A DNA stretch of 64,000 nucleotides from Bradysia coprophila (GCF_014529535.1 NW_023504022.1:9177028-9241027), one strand, 5' to 3'. Shown: positions 22,861-33,925, counted from the first letter of the stretch. Numbers and translations are program-made. The notes: generated by a model from the letters alone, not told the origin.

Positions 22861-24386
22861 ATGCAGTTCCATGTAGCCTTCATAGGACTTACAGCCTTTG
22901 TTGTTTTTTCGGCTGATGCTGGTCCGTCAATGCACAATCCAACGTACTGCTATGCGACAGACAACATTCGTCCCCAGATCAATATGGCATCTGTGTTGAC
23001 TAGTTACCAAGCTATTCGTCGATTCAATTTTACCACTGTGAACCCGTATGTTTCAAGTAAGGCTCTCTGGGACAACCTGATAATATTTTAAATTGAAACA
23101 AATTTGGGTTCAGCTTGTTCTCCATCAAGGTTGTGGTACCTGGGTATGTACGGAACCCGTTTGCCTAATCCACCGACGCTTCAGCGGATTATTGATTTTA
23201 CACAATCATCGGTTCAAAATGCCACCATTGAAAATTATTTGGCAGGTCGAACGACTCTGTGCCGAGAGGATTTCGAAAATATTCGTGACTTTACAATGGA
23301 TTCAGAATTTGGTGATTTATTCAGAATAGAGAATGCAGCTATGGTAACGGAATCGGGCATCTTTGCTGTGCAAAATATTTCCCGGCGTTTTCAACAAATT
23401 TTTCCAAACATTTTATCCGAAACTTACACACCGGCCCGTTTTCATTTCCGTCACACCAGCACTCCACAGTCCAATGACTCAATCCGCGCATTTGCCACTG
23501 GTCTATTTGGTGAAGCTGGAGCCGCAAACGTTGTCTACGAACCTGTACCCGATGCTGATTGGTTCTTAAGTCCATTTAGTTTTTGCCCTGCATTTGATGA
23601 GGAAACGGCAGATTGGGAACGTCAACGAATTGCATTTAGAGAAGGACCCGAGATACGGGAATTGATAGAGCAAGTGAATAGGAAATTAGGCTTTCACACG
23701 TCAAATCCAATGGACTTTGATCAAGTGTGGACCATGTGGAACATTTGCGTATTCGCTGTGGCAACGACATTCGAAACATCCAATTCTGAAACGGGTCCTG
23801 ATTCTCCCTGGTGTGCTCCGTTTTCGATTGCTCATCACCTGCTATTGGAATATTACGAAGATATGAGATGGTTTTACTCCAGAGGTTACGGCGTTCGGAA
23901 CCAACGATTGCTTCAAAACATGAACTGTGGCTTGATGCAAGACTTACTGCGCCACATGCAATCTGAAAATGATTCCGATGCAATGGCTCGCATTTTCATG
24001 TCTTCTGCGAGCGAAATTCAGGCAATGTTGGTCATATTGGGATCGTTTAGAGATTTTTGGCCGATGCATCAGCATAATTTTGCTCAACAAACGACTAGAA
24101 ACTGGCTAATGAGTTTGATTACGCCGTATAGCGGTAACTTGGCTGCCGTTCGTTTTGAGTAAGTGGAGAATCGAATATTCGAATGACTCATGTACACAGT
24201 CAGTTAAATTATTTTTGTAGTTGTGATGGTGGAGACCACGATGTGATTTTCCTACTTAACGAGCGACCGATTTTGGTTCCGGGGTGCGATCAACAAAATG
24301 GAGTGTGCAAATTGAGTTTTATTGTGAATCGATTCCAACGGTTCATTGATGCCAATTGTTCAACACTTTTCTGTAGTGATGACTAA
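22861..24386 (+). CDS. MINPP-type histidine phosphatase homologue, predicted secreted and catalytically dead
   Basis: Exons 22861-23056, 23114-24158, 24221-24386 (phases 1 and 2), 1407 nt, 468 residues, TAA stop. The ATG at 22861 is chosen because it starts a signal peptide (residues 1 to about 20); an in-frame ATG at 22828 would put 11 polar residues before it. The fold is recognised from FRHTSTPQSNDSIRAF, WCAPFSIAHHLLLEYYEDM...RGYG, and the C-terminal FLLNERPILVPGC...NGVCKLS. Multiple inositol polyphosphate phosphatases hydrolyse inositol phosphates using RHGxRxP (His nucleophile) and HAE (proton donor). Here the first motif is MYGTRLP at residues 77-83, so Arg-His became Met-Tyr. The HAE position reads SSASE (about 362-366). 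The reading frame is otherwise intact, which suggests a maintained pseudo-enzyme and not a decayed gene. Confidence 0.85.
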
Positions 24387-24511
24387 TTTTTGTGAGCCTT
24401 TCGACTCCTTTCGAATTCATCAATTTGCTTTTGATAATCATATCAGGTCATCATCGCCACCGAGTTGATAGACCGAATTGTTGATAAAATTTATTTAGAG
24501 AATACGAAATG

Positions 24512-24524
24512 AAAAATAAAATAA
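24512..24524 (+). terminator. Poly(A) signals of the MINPP-like gene
   Basis: The string GAAAAATAAAATAAAAATCC carries two overlapping AATAAA-type hexamers, about 130 bp past the TAA at 24384-24386. Confidence 0.55.
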
Positions 24525-24579
24525 AAATCCACTGACAAAACACAAATCCACTCTGTTTTCCATACTTATTCTACTACAC

Positions 24580-24740
24580 CAACGCACTTCAAGCATGAGT
24601 GGTACTATAAATAGAGTACTGACGCGGGACAGTGTACCGAACAAATTTGTGCACTGTAAAAAATCTGTAAACATTTGTCATACAAAATAGTACTCTATTT
24701 GGCAGCTGTCACTCGAAGCACTTTTGCTTGAAGTGCGTTG
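24580..24740 (-). mobile_element. 161-bp MITE with 7-bp target duplication, copy 2
   Basis: Reverse-oriented copy of the element at 19742-19903, with only a few differences. It is flanked by ACTACAC at 24573-24579 and 24741-24747. The two copies bracket the cluster of secreted-protein genes, which is probably chance. Confidence 0.9.
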
Positions 24741-24747
24741 ACTACAC

Positions 24748-25872
24748 CTATTCTCATTATCCTTCAAACAAACTCGCAGATTACTACCAACCAAATATAT
24801 CACTCACAAATGACACCCAATCTAAAGCTAAGTAGAACGCACAAAGCTTCAAAGACTTACACACATTATCGTTCCTGATGAGCTCCCCCAATGGGTTTGT
24901 TTTCACTTTTTAATTTGCGGAAATTATGAAGATGAACTGTGATGTTTTTGAACTCGCGGGACGAAACGGCGTTTTTAGGTACTTTAGGGATAACGTGACT
25001 AATGCTTCATTTTCTTTTCGCTTCTCCGATTAATTTTACGCATTTTTGACCTGATAACGAACTTCCACAACGACAGCTAAAGATGGTATCAAGAACGTGA
25101 ATTCAATTTTGTGTCTCTCAAAAGAGTGTTCTTGTCCCTTTCGAATAATAATATGTTTCCACAAACTAGTTTTTTCGCAACAAGTGACGAAAAGCAGGAC
25201 TGTCCCTTACCTTTATTGCGAAAAACGTTGAATACAACTCTAGTGCCTAAAAAAGCATTTATCACTCGGTTGTAAAAATAAGTATTACATAACAAAGGAT
25301 CAAAGGAGTTGAAAAGTAGAGTTTTCGTGTGAATTTTGTTGATCCGAGGCGAAGCCGAGGTCAATAAATACACGAAAATGAGACTTTTCAACTTTTATCC
25401 CGAGGTATGTAATGGATTTTACATGCTTTTGAAACCTAAACCAGTTTTCTTGTTTTCTCTAGGTGTGTAATAAGCCACTTTCGACCCTAGGCATTTAAAA
25501 TTCATTTGCGCAAGCTCTCTAATCAAATTGGATGACGTTAGTAATAGGGACGACTTTTTAAAGTTTACATCATCGGGACCTATTTTTTCCACTGAAATTT
25601 ATGATAATAAAACCTGAGAGTTATTTTGCGTAACATTTGAATATATTACCGGCACACATCATCAATATTCCATTTTAGAGATCATTGAAGTTACAGATTT
25701 AAAGGAGAGATACAAAATCCAATGTGTACTGATTTCTATCAATGTTAATGATGGGTTCGAATTCCGAGTCTAAATGTTTAGTTCAAATGATTTTTGCGTA
25801 TGATTGCTTTTTAAATTCAGCTCATTAGAACGATTCCAAATAATCGGAAGTTCGCCAAAACTATGGTTCCTC
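24748..25872. other. Intergenic region with a dispersed repeat
   Basis: No gene. Holds the repeat at 25300-25440 described separately. The 100-codon antisense frame at 25089-25391 overlaps that repeat and has no family signature. Confidence 0.4.
25300..25440. repeat. Dispersed repeat with GAGGCGAAGCCGAG core, copy 1
   Basis: Contains TTTTCGTGTGAATTTTGTTG, then GAGGCGAAGCCGAGGTCAAT, then CACGAAAA and ATGTAATGGATTTTACATG. The same order of motifs occurs in reverse orientation at 43535-43645. The core is a short palindrome that could fold as a hairpin. Class unknown. Confidence 0.6.
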
Positions 25873-25908
25873 TATAAATGCTAAAAAATCGATTCAAATT
25901 TTTCAGTC
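25873..25908 (+). promoter_or_regulatory. Core promoter of the second ML-like gene
   Basis: TATAAAT at 25873-25879 and an initiator TCAGTC at 25903-25908, 32 bp from TATA to the initiator A. The layout is the same as in front of the paralogue at 20760, with a leader of about 72 nt. Confidence 0.7.
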
Positions 25909-25976
25909 AGAAGTGAACTCTGCACGCGATTTGTGGTCTATCTATTTTTCGGTTCAAACAGTAAATATTTGGCGAG

Positions 25977-26730
25977 ATGATGAAAGTAAATTGGTTGCTA
26001 TTCCTATGTTGCTCACTAGTTTATTTAAAATTATCCTCAGCGTGTGTAAGTTGTGTGATGTTGAGTGTATTTTGTCGATTGTCTGACTGTTAATATTTAT
26101 CGTTGAAGGACGGATTCAAATTCAAATTCAATAGCATCGACAATTGCGGAGGTAAAGGTCAAATCGTTACGGTTGATTCGAACTTCACCAGCTCCATTAA
26201 CAAAAAATGCGAAGTTATCACATCCGGTTGTGTTTCGTCCAAGGGATTCAAAGAGGCGAAAGTATGGCATCGTACACAGTTTGAACCATTTCTAACAGTT
26301 TCTTCTTCAGGCGAAATATACAGTTTATAAGAATGGCATGGCAATAATGACGGGCACTCCAGATTTATGTTCAGAAATCGAAATACATAAAGAGGCGAAA
26401 GTTCCTCTAGAAATGGTTGGCTTTCCAACTGCATGTCCCATCGAAAAGGTTTGTAAAACGGATTTGGTTAGTATTTTACAGAAATGAGAGTGTTACTTCT
26501 GAAAACATTAGGGGCGTAAATGTGTGGATGGTACTAAGAAGTTCGATGTAGCAAAATTCAGGAAATACTTGACCATGGCTCGTGGCAAGATTGCAGTTGA
26601 CACTGAAATTACACATGATACGGTAATGAGGAAACACATTTTTTTGAAACAAAAAATTAATTTTTTTTTTCTTTTAAACTCTGATTAGGGTTCGTCCTGT
26701 TTCAAAGTGGAATTCGAAATTTTTAAGTAA
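25977..26730 (+). CDS. Small secreted protein resembling the ML superfamily, paralogue 2
   Basis: Exons 25977-26045, 26109-26261, 26311-26448, 26512-26622, 26689-26730, all phase 0; 513 nt, 170 residues. It starts MMKVNWLLFLCC, a signal peptide ending near residue 22; two adjacent ATGs make the exact start uncertain by one residue. Cysteines lie in DNCGGKG, KKCEVITSGC, DLCSEI, ACPIEKGRKC and SSCFKVEF. The CPIEKG motif and the C-terminal G-x-x-C-x-K-V-E-F resemble ML-domain proteins, which bind lipids or sterols outside the cell. The exon structure matches paralogue 1 at 20760-21779, so the two arose by duplication of an ancestral gene and now flank the MINPP-like gene. AATAAA follows at 26820-26825. 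Specific ligand unknown. Confidence 0.8.
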
Positions 26731-26819
26731 GAACGTCTCCGCCACACTACAGAATTGTGTTAGTTCTTCAAGCAATAATAGATTTTTGAATTTTTGAAAT
26801 TACTGTGTTGATTATGATA

Positions 26820-26825
26820 AATAAA
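26820..26825 (+). terminator. Poly(A) signal of ML-like paralogue 2
   Basis: AATAAA about 90 bp after the TAA stop at 26728-26730. Confidence 0.6.
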
Positions 26826-28195
26826 AATAAAAGTATTATTTCTGCATCAACGACTTCTTATTGGAGACGATCAAGAATTGAACTGCAGAGTTCTATATCT
26901 TCGTAAAACATCAGGACAGTAATTATAGAGACGTGTTCCAAACTCTCTGCCTCGAGTAGAAGTATTGAATTAATGTCTTCATTTTACCTATTTTCAAGGA
27001 CGGACTGGCCCTTTAATAAAAAATTTAACCGGTAGGCAGCAGCTCTGTTTTATCATTTTCTGAAGAATCTAGAAAATGTATGGGAAATATCGTTTTTTTC
27101 ACAGTTCGACTATGGGGAACGATCTAGTTGAAGACTGTGCACAGCGGTTTTGAACTCTTTTTAGGTCCTAGCCCTCGGATCAGAATTCATTTTTTGGGTA
27201 ACCTTCAGAAAAACTTTATTTTTTGTTACGGGACACCGTGAAGAGGGCTACATACAACTCATTTGTAACTAACAAAAAAACTAACAATTTTCATACAAAA
27301 ATCCAAAAGGCCCACAGCATGGTCAGTGGGACCAAGACCAGGAAAACGACGAGACGAAATCTCCACTTCTTAAGCAATGTCCAATTCACAATAGAGTCTA
27401 GAATATATTTCCGGTCAGAAATAAAAAGTCCCACCTATCCCACCTTGGACAGGTGTATCTAGTCTTTTTAACAATATCTATAATAAGGGAATTAATAAGA
27501 TAGCAAATCAAGTCACAGTTCACAAAAAGATCGTGGTTTTCGGATCGGGCACTCATTGACGATAAATAAATGGTTCAATAAAATGACCTCGCATGTTGTT
27601 TCATGGTGGCATAAAGGTGGCGTAAGAAACGTCAAGTGAGTCGCTGCACTAACTCGTAATACGTGTTAAGTGGAAGAAATGTAATGGCAAGTAGTCCAGT
27701 CTTATGAGCTGAAATACACGTAGAACAAATAGAAAGAACAAAATAAATGAAAAATTGAAGACAAAAATCTTGGGATTTCTATATATCCAAAAAGGTGTTG
27801 TAACACTAGCCTTTTGTCGATCAAAATTTGCTCCATCGAAGCCCAGAAATGAATTCACATCAGGTAGAGTTGAAGTCAAATTAGTGCTTATCAGAGCATT
27901 CATAATAGGTACTCAGGTGAATTTATTATTTATGTAATATACGTATCATGGTAAATGTGGTGATGTGTATTGACGAATTATTTTAGTATTATTCTATGAA
28001 TTAATGCTAAATCGTTTACATGTACTACGTCTTATGGAGTGTGTCAAATTTTATATTTCATTTTAAAATGCCTTACCTCTGATTGCACTCAGGCAGGATG
28101 GTCCAGAAATGGTTTTTTGGAAGAAACTTTTTTTAAATTGGTTTTTTTTGCGTAACTCAAAAGAGATTTTTGATTCTCGCTGCAGTAAAGTGAGG
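26826..28195. other. Non-coding stretch with short unassigned frames
   Basis: A fragment GGACGGACTGGCCC near 27000 resembles the end of the MITE at 28196-28343 and may be a solo end. Frames at 27223-27462 (+) and 27649-27903 (-) have no recognisable domain. Confidence 0.35.
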
Positions 28196-28343
28196 TTCAG
28201 GCCCGGACTGGCCATATGGTGAATTCGGGGAATTCCCGATGGGCCTTTTGGATTTTTGTATGAGAATTTTTAATTTGTGGGCCTTTTTAAATTGAGTTGC
28301 ATGGAGCCCCCGATGGGCTTTTTCGAGCCAGTCCGGTACTGAG
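28196..28343. mobile_element. Short MITE with CCGGACTGGC ends, copy 1
   Basis: The left end GGCCCGGACTGGCC is answered by GAGCCAGTCCGGTAC at the right. The interior has GATGGGCC and GGGCTTTTT motifs. A second copy lies at 54427-54575. No coding capacity. Confidence 0.65.
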
Positions 28344-28429
28344 GTTGTATAATTGCTGAATGATTTTTATGACATGATTATGCGAGGGGTTTGGTGACCG
28401 ACTGGCCAAAATGGTGGCAAATCAATTTC

Positions 28430-28573
28430 TAATTCCTTTCAATTCCGTTTAATTACCTCAATTACCGGACCAACTCGTCCAATTGCCGGATTCGCTCTAT
28501 TTCCTTTCAATTCCGTTCAATTTCTTTCAATTCCCTTTCAATTCCATTTCAATTCCCTTTCAATACCCTTTCA
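28430..28573. repeat. Degenerate CAATTCC tandem array
   Basis: Imperfect 10-11 bp units such as TTCAATTCCCT. The array was cut by the RTE-like insertion and continues at about 29151-29195. A similar array lies at 30366-30500. Confidence 0.7.
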
Positions 28574-28585
28574 ATTTCTAAAGGT

Positions 28586-29138
28586 CTTCTTCTTCTTCTT
28601 TTTCGGCCTGTTTCTATCCACTGCTGGATGTAGGCCTCTCCAACTTCTTTCCATTTCGTACGATCCATTGCCATTTGCTGCTAGTTTGTACCTGCAACGT
28701 TCTTAATTCCGTTTGTCCATCTATCCGGTGGTCTACCTATAGCTCGTCTTTTATATGGGCGCCAGTTCATGATCTTTTTGGTCCAACGTTCGTCTGTCCT
28801 TCTTGCAATATGTCCCGCCCAGCTCCATTTCAGAGATGCTATTCTTTCCATGACATCAACGACCCTGGTTTGTTGTCGAATCCATTGATTCGTCATTCTG
28901 TCTCTGAGTGTTATTCCAAGCATACTCCGTTCCATGGCTCTTTGTGTCACTCTCAATTTATCTTCGGATGCTTTCGTTAAAGTTAACGTTTCCGCTCCAT
29001 AAGTGAGCACTGGAAGGACACAAGTGTCGAAAACTTTGCGTTTCAGACTATTATTCATTTTGCTTTTGAAAATTAGTCTGAGTTTTCCGAACGCTGCCCA
29101 TGCAAGACCAATCCTACGTCTTATTTCTGCAGTTTGGT
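28586..29138 (-). mobile_element. 5'-truncated RTE-like non-LTR retrotransposon
   Basis: The minus strand encodes the C-terminal tail of a LINE reverse transcriptase (LPVLTYGAETLTLTK, MERSMLGITLRDR, SWAGHIARRTDERW, IGRPPDRWTNGIKNVAGTN). It is cut by an in-frame TAG at 28678-28680 where related proteins have tryptophan, after which the frame goes on as QQMAMDRTKW...EAYIQQWIETG. The 3' tail is an (AAG)n run. A perfect 12-bp duplication, ATTTCTAAAGGT, flanks the insert (28574-28585 and 29139-29150). It inserted into the CAATTCC array. The element is dead: it lacks the endonuclease and most of the reverse transcriptase. Confidence 0.88.
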
Positions 29139-29569
29139 ATTTCTAAAGGTACTTCCTGTCAATTCCTTTTAATTCCCTTTATTTCTTTAATTAAAGTCAA
29201 AGTTAAACCCTTAAGCATTTTGGAAAAAGAATCGTCAGATTATATCAAGATAAAATTTGGAACAACTATGTTGTCCTACATTTGTGACTCATTTTGTTAG
29301 AATCTTTAATTTTTACTCGTAATTTTAGAAGAGATTTTTCAATTTCAATTTAGATTAATCCGTCCAATTGACTGCAGTTTTGTTTAAAATGATTTCACAT
29401 CGCACATCATTGTTTATTTTAGATAAATAGTATTTTTCGTACCAAGCCAGAAATGACGAAAAACTGTTGTGCATCCGACAACTGAAATACGACATATTTT
29501 GCCATGATTTTTCATTAAGAAATGTCAGTTTCTCTCGAACTATATATCGTGCAGGAATAGTTATTTACG

Positions 29570-29725
29570 TATATGTTGTGGACGGTATATTTTAGGCAAT
29601 TTCGCGGATTGTAGCGCGAACGAAGTGAGGGCGACAAGCGAAAGTGCCTGCAATAAACCGTCCACAACAGATGCGTATACAACTTTTCATGCTGAGGGCC
29701 TAAGTTACGAAAAAAATTCCGTAAT
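29570..29725. mobile_element. Dispersed inverted-repeat element, copy 1
   Basis: GTTGTGGACGGTATATTTTA is matched in inverse orientation by AATAAACCGTCCACAAC. The inner part GCGCGAACGAAGTGAGGGCG is GC-rich. TTTATGCCCAAGGCATGAAA follows. A diverged copy with the same elements (GTTGTAGACGGTCTATCTTA, TTTATGCGCAAGGCATGAAA) is at 59397-59480. Class unknown. Confidence 0.55.
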
Positions 29726-30365
29726 TTATGCCCAAGGCATGAAAAAAACTTCATTTCTTTACGATTTATGGTGCGGGAAAGAAATTACATGTAATGAATT
29801 TTTCCATGACTATACGATTGATTAATATGGTGAATGTGAAGTGTGTATGTTTTCAAGTAAATTGCTGTGTTTTGTCTATTTCAGTTGTCCGATGCACAAA
29901 ACGTTGTTCGTACCTCGACAGGAAATGGATTTATTCAGCACACGTCAGCAAAAGCCAAAGCACTCAATTTTTTGTTTCGTTCAAGTGATCGACATCATAA
30001 GATTTTAGGCTTTTGAAAAGTAGATGGAATAGATGATATTGTCGGTGATGCATTTTTTTGTAAATTTGGTTTGAAACTGGAGCATTTCGCATCGGCAATG
30101 TCCCAGCCTAACATTCCCCCGACGAATATTCACTTGTTTGTTGCGGCTCAAACTCTTCCGTATCTGACTCACAAGAATCCTCTGAAGAAGAATCATTCAG
30201 TGTGCATATTTTGAACATAAAAGGACGTTGGACCTGTTCTAAAATGGAACTGATCAACACTGTACACTGTTATTTATTGCGCGGGAGCTTTTAAAATTAA
30301 AACAAAAAGGCAATAATGTGGTTTTGCATTCGCTGGTCCTTCTTTCCGATAATCACACTTATCAC

Positions 30366-30500
30366 CATTTACTCTCATTTACTTTCAATTCCTTACAATT
30401 CCACATATTTCCAGTCAATTCCTATCAATTCCGATCAATTCCTGGCAATTCCGATCAATTCCGGTCAATTCCATCAATTCCAATTACTCCGGCAATTCCT
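30366..30500. repeat. CAATTCC tandem array
   Basis: About twelve units of 10-11 bp (CAATTCCGAT, CAATTCCTGG, CAATTCCGGT). Same motif as the array at 28430-28573, so the unit is dispersed in this genome. Confidence 0.8.
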
Positions 30501-31553
30501 TTGAGGGTGTGTAGTCAATTACCCGAGTCGGTTACCCCTCGTGATTATGTAAGGCGTAACCATTACTATTGACTGAATAATGTAGCTTTAAAATCACTTA
30601 ACTTGTCGGAAATCGAGGTCTCCATTCGGACAGTGTACTTCAGTAAATTTTGCCGACAATCAATTCCTTCAGGTATCACTGAACGAACAGATACGTTCAT
30701 TGAGTGTAAGAAAAATGTAAAATTCGACCCACCCTAACGTTAAAATAAATTTTCCAATTTCGAGAACCCAAAACTCAATGAAACAGAAATCCGATCCTAC
30801 CCAAACCCCACCCGAATCACATTTTTAAAACCCGAAAATTTGATTAAAAACCCGACCAGAATTCAAACAGCTTTAGATTTTTGAAACCGATAACCCAATC
30901 GTTATTTTTATGAAAATATTTTGTGAAAAGACGAATCGTAAATTGAGATCATTCGAAATTAAATATGACCTTTGTATTTACCATTCGAAATTAGCATCAT
31001 TCGAATGATGACCTTTGTTTAGTCCAAAGTACAAGTGCTGTTTAATGATTTAAAAAATAATTATGATTTCAACGGATTTCCACAAAAATTATTATTTTTT
31101 TAACCTACCAAAAGATAAGCACTGCGTATAATTACCTCATGTGGGCTATTTCAATAATATCACCCTGATAGCGTTTGAAGGTTGCAAAACCTTTATGCAA
31201 CGGTTGTGCAACCGTCGTTCCTGCAACGTTGCGCCAAGATTTTCTGTCCGTACCGACATCTTCATTTCACTTGTGAAATTTTTTTTTACTTCAGAATCTA
31301 GAGAGCGAAGAGATATTCTGCTGAAAATTTTTCTTCGTAGATAGAAGCGCCAACTACAAAGTCTTGAAATCGGTGAGACAAAGTACGGGATTTAATGTCT
31401 GTCTTTAATTAAAGCGTGAACCTCAAAGTTCAGAAATCAGTAATATCAGAACTTCATTTGTTAAGATCCTAATTCTTCGGTGCATCTTACAACAAAAAAC
31501 AGTTTTTCATTGATCATGTACAAATTGTATCAGCGAATACGGCGTTATTGGTT

Positions 31554-33860
31554 TTACAAATATTTTCGTGATTCACGAGTGAGCGCATGTTTCAAATGTT
31601 CTTGCACATCTTTTTTATACTCGTTGTCGGTGTAAGTCGAAAAGTGTGCTCTGACAGATTTCTTGATCAAATCATTGATTTGAGTCAATTTTTCGAATGG
31701 ATCTTTTCCAGATGTGCCCTGCCACGTATATTTCATCGCCACTTCTTCTGCAAATAAATGTCGAAGTATTCCGTATGTACATTTTCGGGCTGTGTCTCCA
31801 CCAAATGACGTGAGCTGCGTTTCCTGTGCAAAAGGGCAAACCGAATATTAAGCACTAAACCTCTAGGTTTTAAATAGAAAATTTCGATCGAGAGGGGTCA
31901 AATACTCCAATTGTTATTATTTGGTTAGCCCCTTGAGGTAACGGTCATACTAAAATTAAGTGAGTAAATAAAGTACCGTGATGTAGGTTCAAATTGCCAT
32001 TTCTAGTTCGATTTAAACATTATAAAGTATGGGAAAACATTTTGTTCCACTGGCATTCCTTTAAACATTAGGCAATAAAACGCGCTCACTTATTATTAAT
32101 CAATTTGAAAGCTGGTCGTGTAAATGATCATGTTTTGGTGTGTTTAAACTATTTGGTGTGTTTGGATTGTATTCAACAAAGTTCGCCCCATCTATTGGAG
32201 TTTCTCCGTACAAGTAATATTGTTATTGTTTACGTGTCAATAAGTCAAAATCAGTAAGAACGAAACTGGATCATTGTGTAATCGAGTCACCAGCAGCTCA
32301 GTGTGATTATTAACGCTTCAGACTACTGAGGTTCCGGGTTCGAATCTGGCCTCGGCACTAACAGATTTAATATTAAATCTGTTAGCGCCAGAAAGATGCG
32401 CATGTTTAAAATGTTCCTGCACATCTGAGCTGCTGCTGGCTTTTTGATATATTTTGAATTACCAAATCATCGGCAATGTTGACGTCATTTTTTATCGTCA
32501 CCAGCAACTTCTTCACGTCCTCCACAGAAGTGCACGGAAGAGGAAAAGGAATGTTAACACTCGGACGATTTTTCGTTGTACCAGGAGCATTCGGAAGAGT
32601 ATCGAGTTTGACGTGGACTCCAGCTAATAATTTCAACTCGGAATCGATCTTGTGTTGAGATGCATTAATTTTCAATTCCAAAGCGTCCTGTTTTAAGGCC
32701 AAATTATCCACTTTTTTGTCCAGAGAGATAACCGTCTGTTCGATCGAATCGAATCGTAAAGAAATTGAATCTACAAAGTCAAATGAATCGGAAATGTTTC
32801 GTGAATTATCCTAAAAAGTATCTCGTTTATACCTGATAGTGCACGAAAACTTTGTTTGATGAACGTTGTCAGGTCGCACACATCGTCAGATTCAATTAAG
32901 TTTTCCTGAACCGCTAGAATCGTATTGGCTGATTAAGTTTAGACAGTAAGATTAAAGACTGTTTATACCTTCATTTCTTGGCGATTCATCCGAAATCAAC
33001 GGCAGACACTCCCCAGTCACTTCATCTAGCACGATTGGAATATCCGCAATATTTATTTCATTCAAATCCGAAAGATCGGGAGTCCAGTCGATCGTTGTCG
33101 ATGACGAGTTGTTTCGTGTGTTGTTAGTTTCATTAACATGTGAAACTGTTTTGATAATCTCAATGGAATGAATAATCGCTGGTGTACCTGAAATACAGTT
33201 CAAAGTAACTTTGAGGGTTTGATTCTAATCTATAGTTAACACACGATATCAAACACAATATTGTTAAAACACAAATCTAAAGGACGTTCACAATAGTGAT
33301 TCTAAGAAAACAAATTTACCATCACAAATCAAATCCAATACTGTACCGTTCGGGTCGAGAGCACAGTTCGACTTTTTGGCTAGGATGTTACGGTGGAAAT
33401 AAATTATCAAGTGCTCGTCATGTTAAAATATTCTTACCAGTGGTCGCTTCAAACTCTGAACTTAGGTCGAAATCACTTGACTTTGCGTTAACTGGATGAA
33501 GTCGCTTGAACGCTTTTTTCTTTTTGGCTTCTTCCACACTCTCGGAATCGCTATGAAGTTCAAGCTCCCGCTCTTTTGCCAGACATGCTTTGAAGGAAGC
33601 TTCAAATAAAATTATTAGGAAATGAACTGAACAACGGAAACCGGCATCTTACACAAATTTCTAGCTAAGACCCGGTAGTCAGAAGTAGACTCCCATTCGT
33701 CGTCCGGAGCGAAACGTTTCCTTCGATAAAAATTCATGTTTCTCGTTTTGGGCCATTTGAGCTGTCCATCTACCTCCCAATTGTCTGGTGCACCGAATGC
33801 AGATCGCTTCCCAACATCGCCGTACACCTCAAACACACTGTACATGATATCCTTATTCAT
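31554..33860 (-). CDS. DUF4806-domain accessory protein of the transposon
   Basis: Six exons on the minus strand: 33653-33860, 33438-33599, 32969-33187, 32833-32928, 32463-32770, 31554-31823. Phases 1,1,1,1,0 agree throughout; 1263 nt, 420 residues. The N-terminus MNKDIMYSVFEVYGDVGK with WPKTRNMNFYRR is the usual start of such proteins. The middle is acidic and low in structure. FPLPCTSVEDVKKLL begins the DUF4806 region, continued in the last exon by LTSFGGDTARKC, KYTWQGTSGKDPFEKL and a basic end (EHLKHALTRESRKYL). The start lies only 66 bp beyond the stop of the transposase gene, and both genes share one strand and one pair of terminal repeats, so it is a component of the element. DUF4806 has no known function; DNA binding or transposase assistance would be a guess. 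The last intron (639 bp) holds a tRNA-like repeat. Confidence 0.8.
32285..32427. repeat. tRNA-like SINE head with a copied DUF4806 coding scrap
   Basis: On the plus strand CAGCTCAGTGTGATTA and GGTTCCGGGTTCGAATCTGG match A- and B-box promoters of a tRNA-derived SINE with normal spacing. A 26-bp palindrome centred on TTTAATATTAAA follows. The next part, read on the minus strand as DVQEHFKHAHLSGAN, is a near copy of the C-terminal codons of the host gene at about 31570-31610 (DVQEHLKHAL). CCAGCAGCTCAG and CTGAGCTGCTGCTGG form an outer inverted pair. It lies in the last intron of the DUF4806 gene. It is not a functional tRNA, since no complete acceptor stem is seen. Confidence 0.5.
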
Positions 33861-33925
33861 TATCTGTAGAAGAAAGTTGGAAATGAAAATTGTTAGCAGC
33901 CGAACGAAAACGTTATTTCTTTACA

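Larger units (their letters stand above)
29196..31162. other. Intergenic region with simple repeats
   Basis: Contains the inverted-repeat block at 29570-29680 and the CAATTCC array at 30366-30500. No gene is supported; the 84-codon frame at 30318-30572 is a translation of the array. Confidence 0.45.

Noticed and set aside
23339-23983. Antisense and alternative-frame ORFs over the MINPP-like exon 2
   Set aside because: Shadows of the 352-codon main frame, which is clearly homologous to MINPP proteins.
27649-27903. 84-codon minus-strand frame
   Set aside because: The first 40 codons look protein-like, but no family, signal peptide or exon partner was found.
32295-32365. A tRNA gene
   Set aside because: A- and B-box-like motifs are present but no full acceptor stem or convincing anticodon arm; treated as a SINE head.
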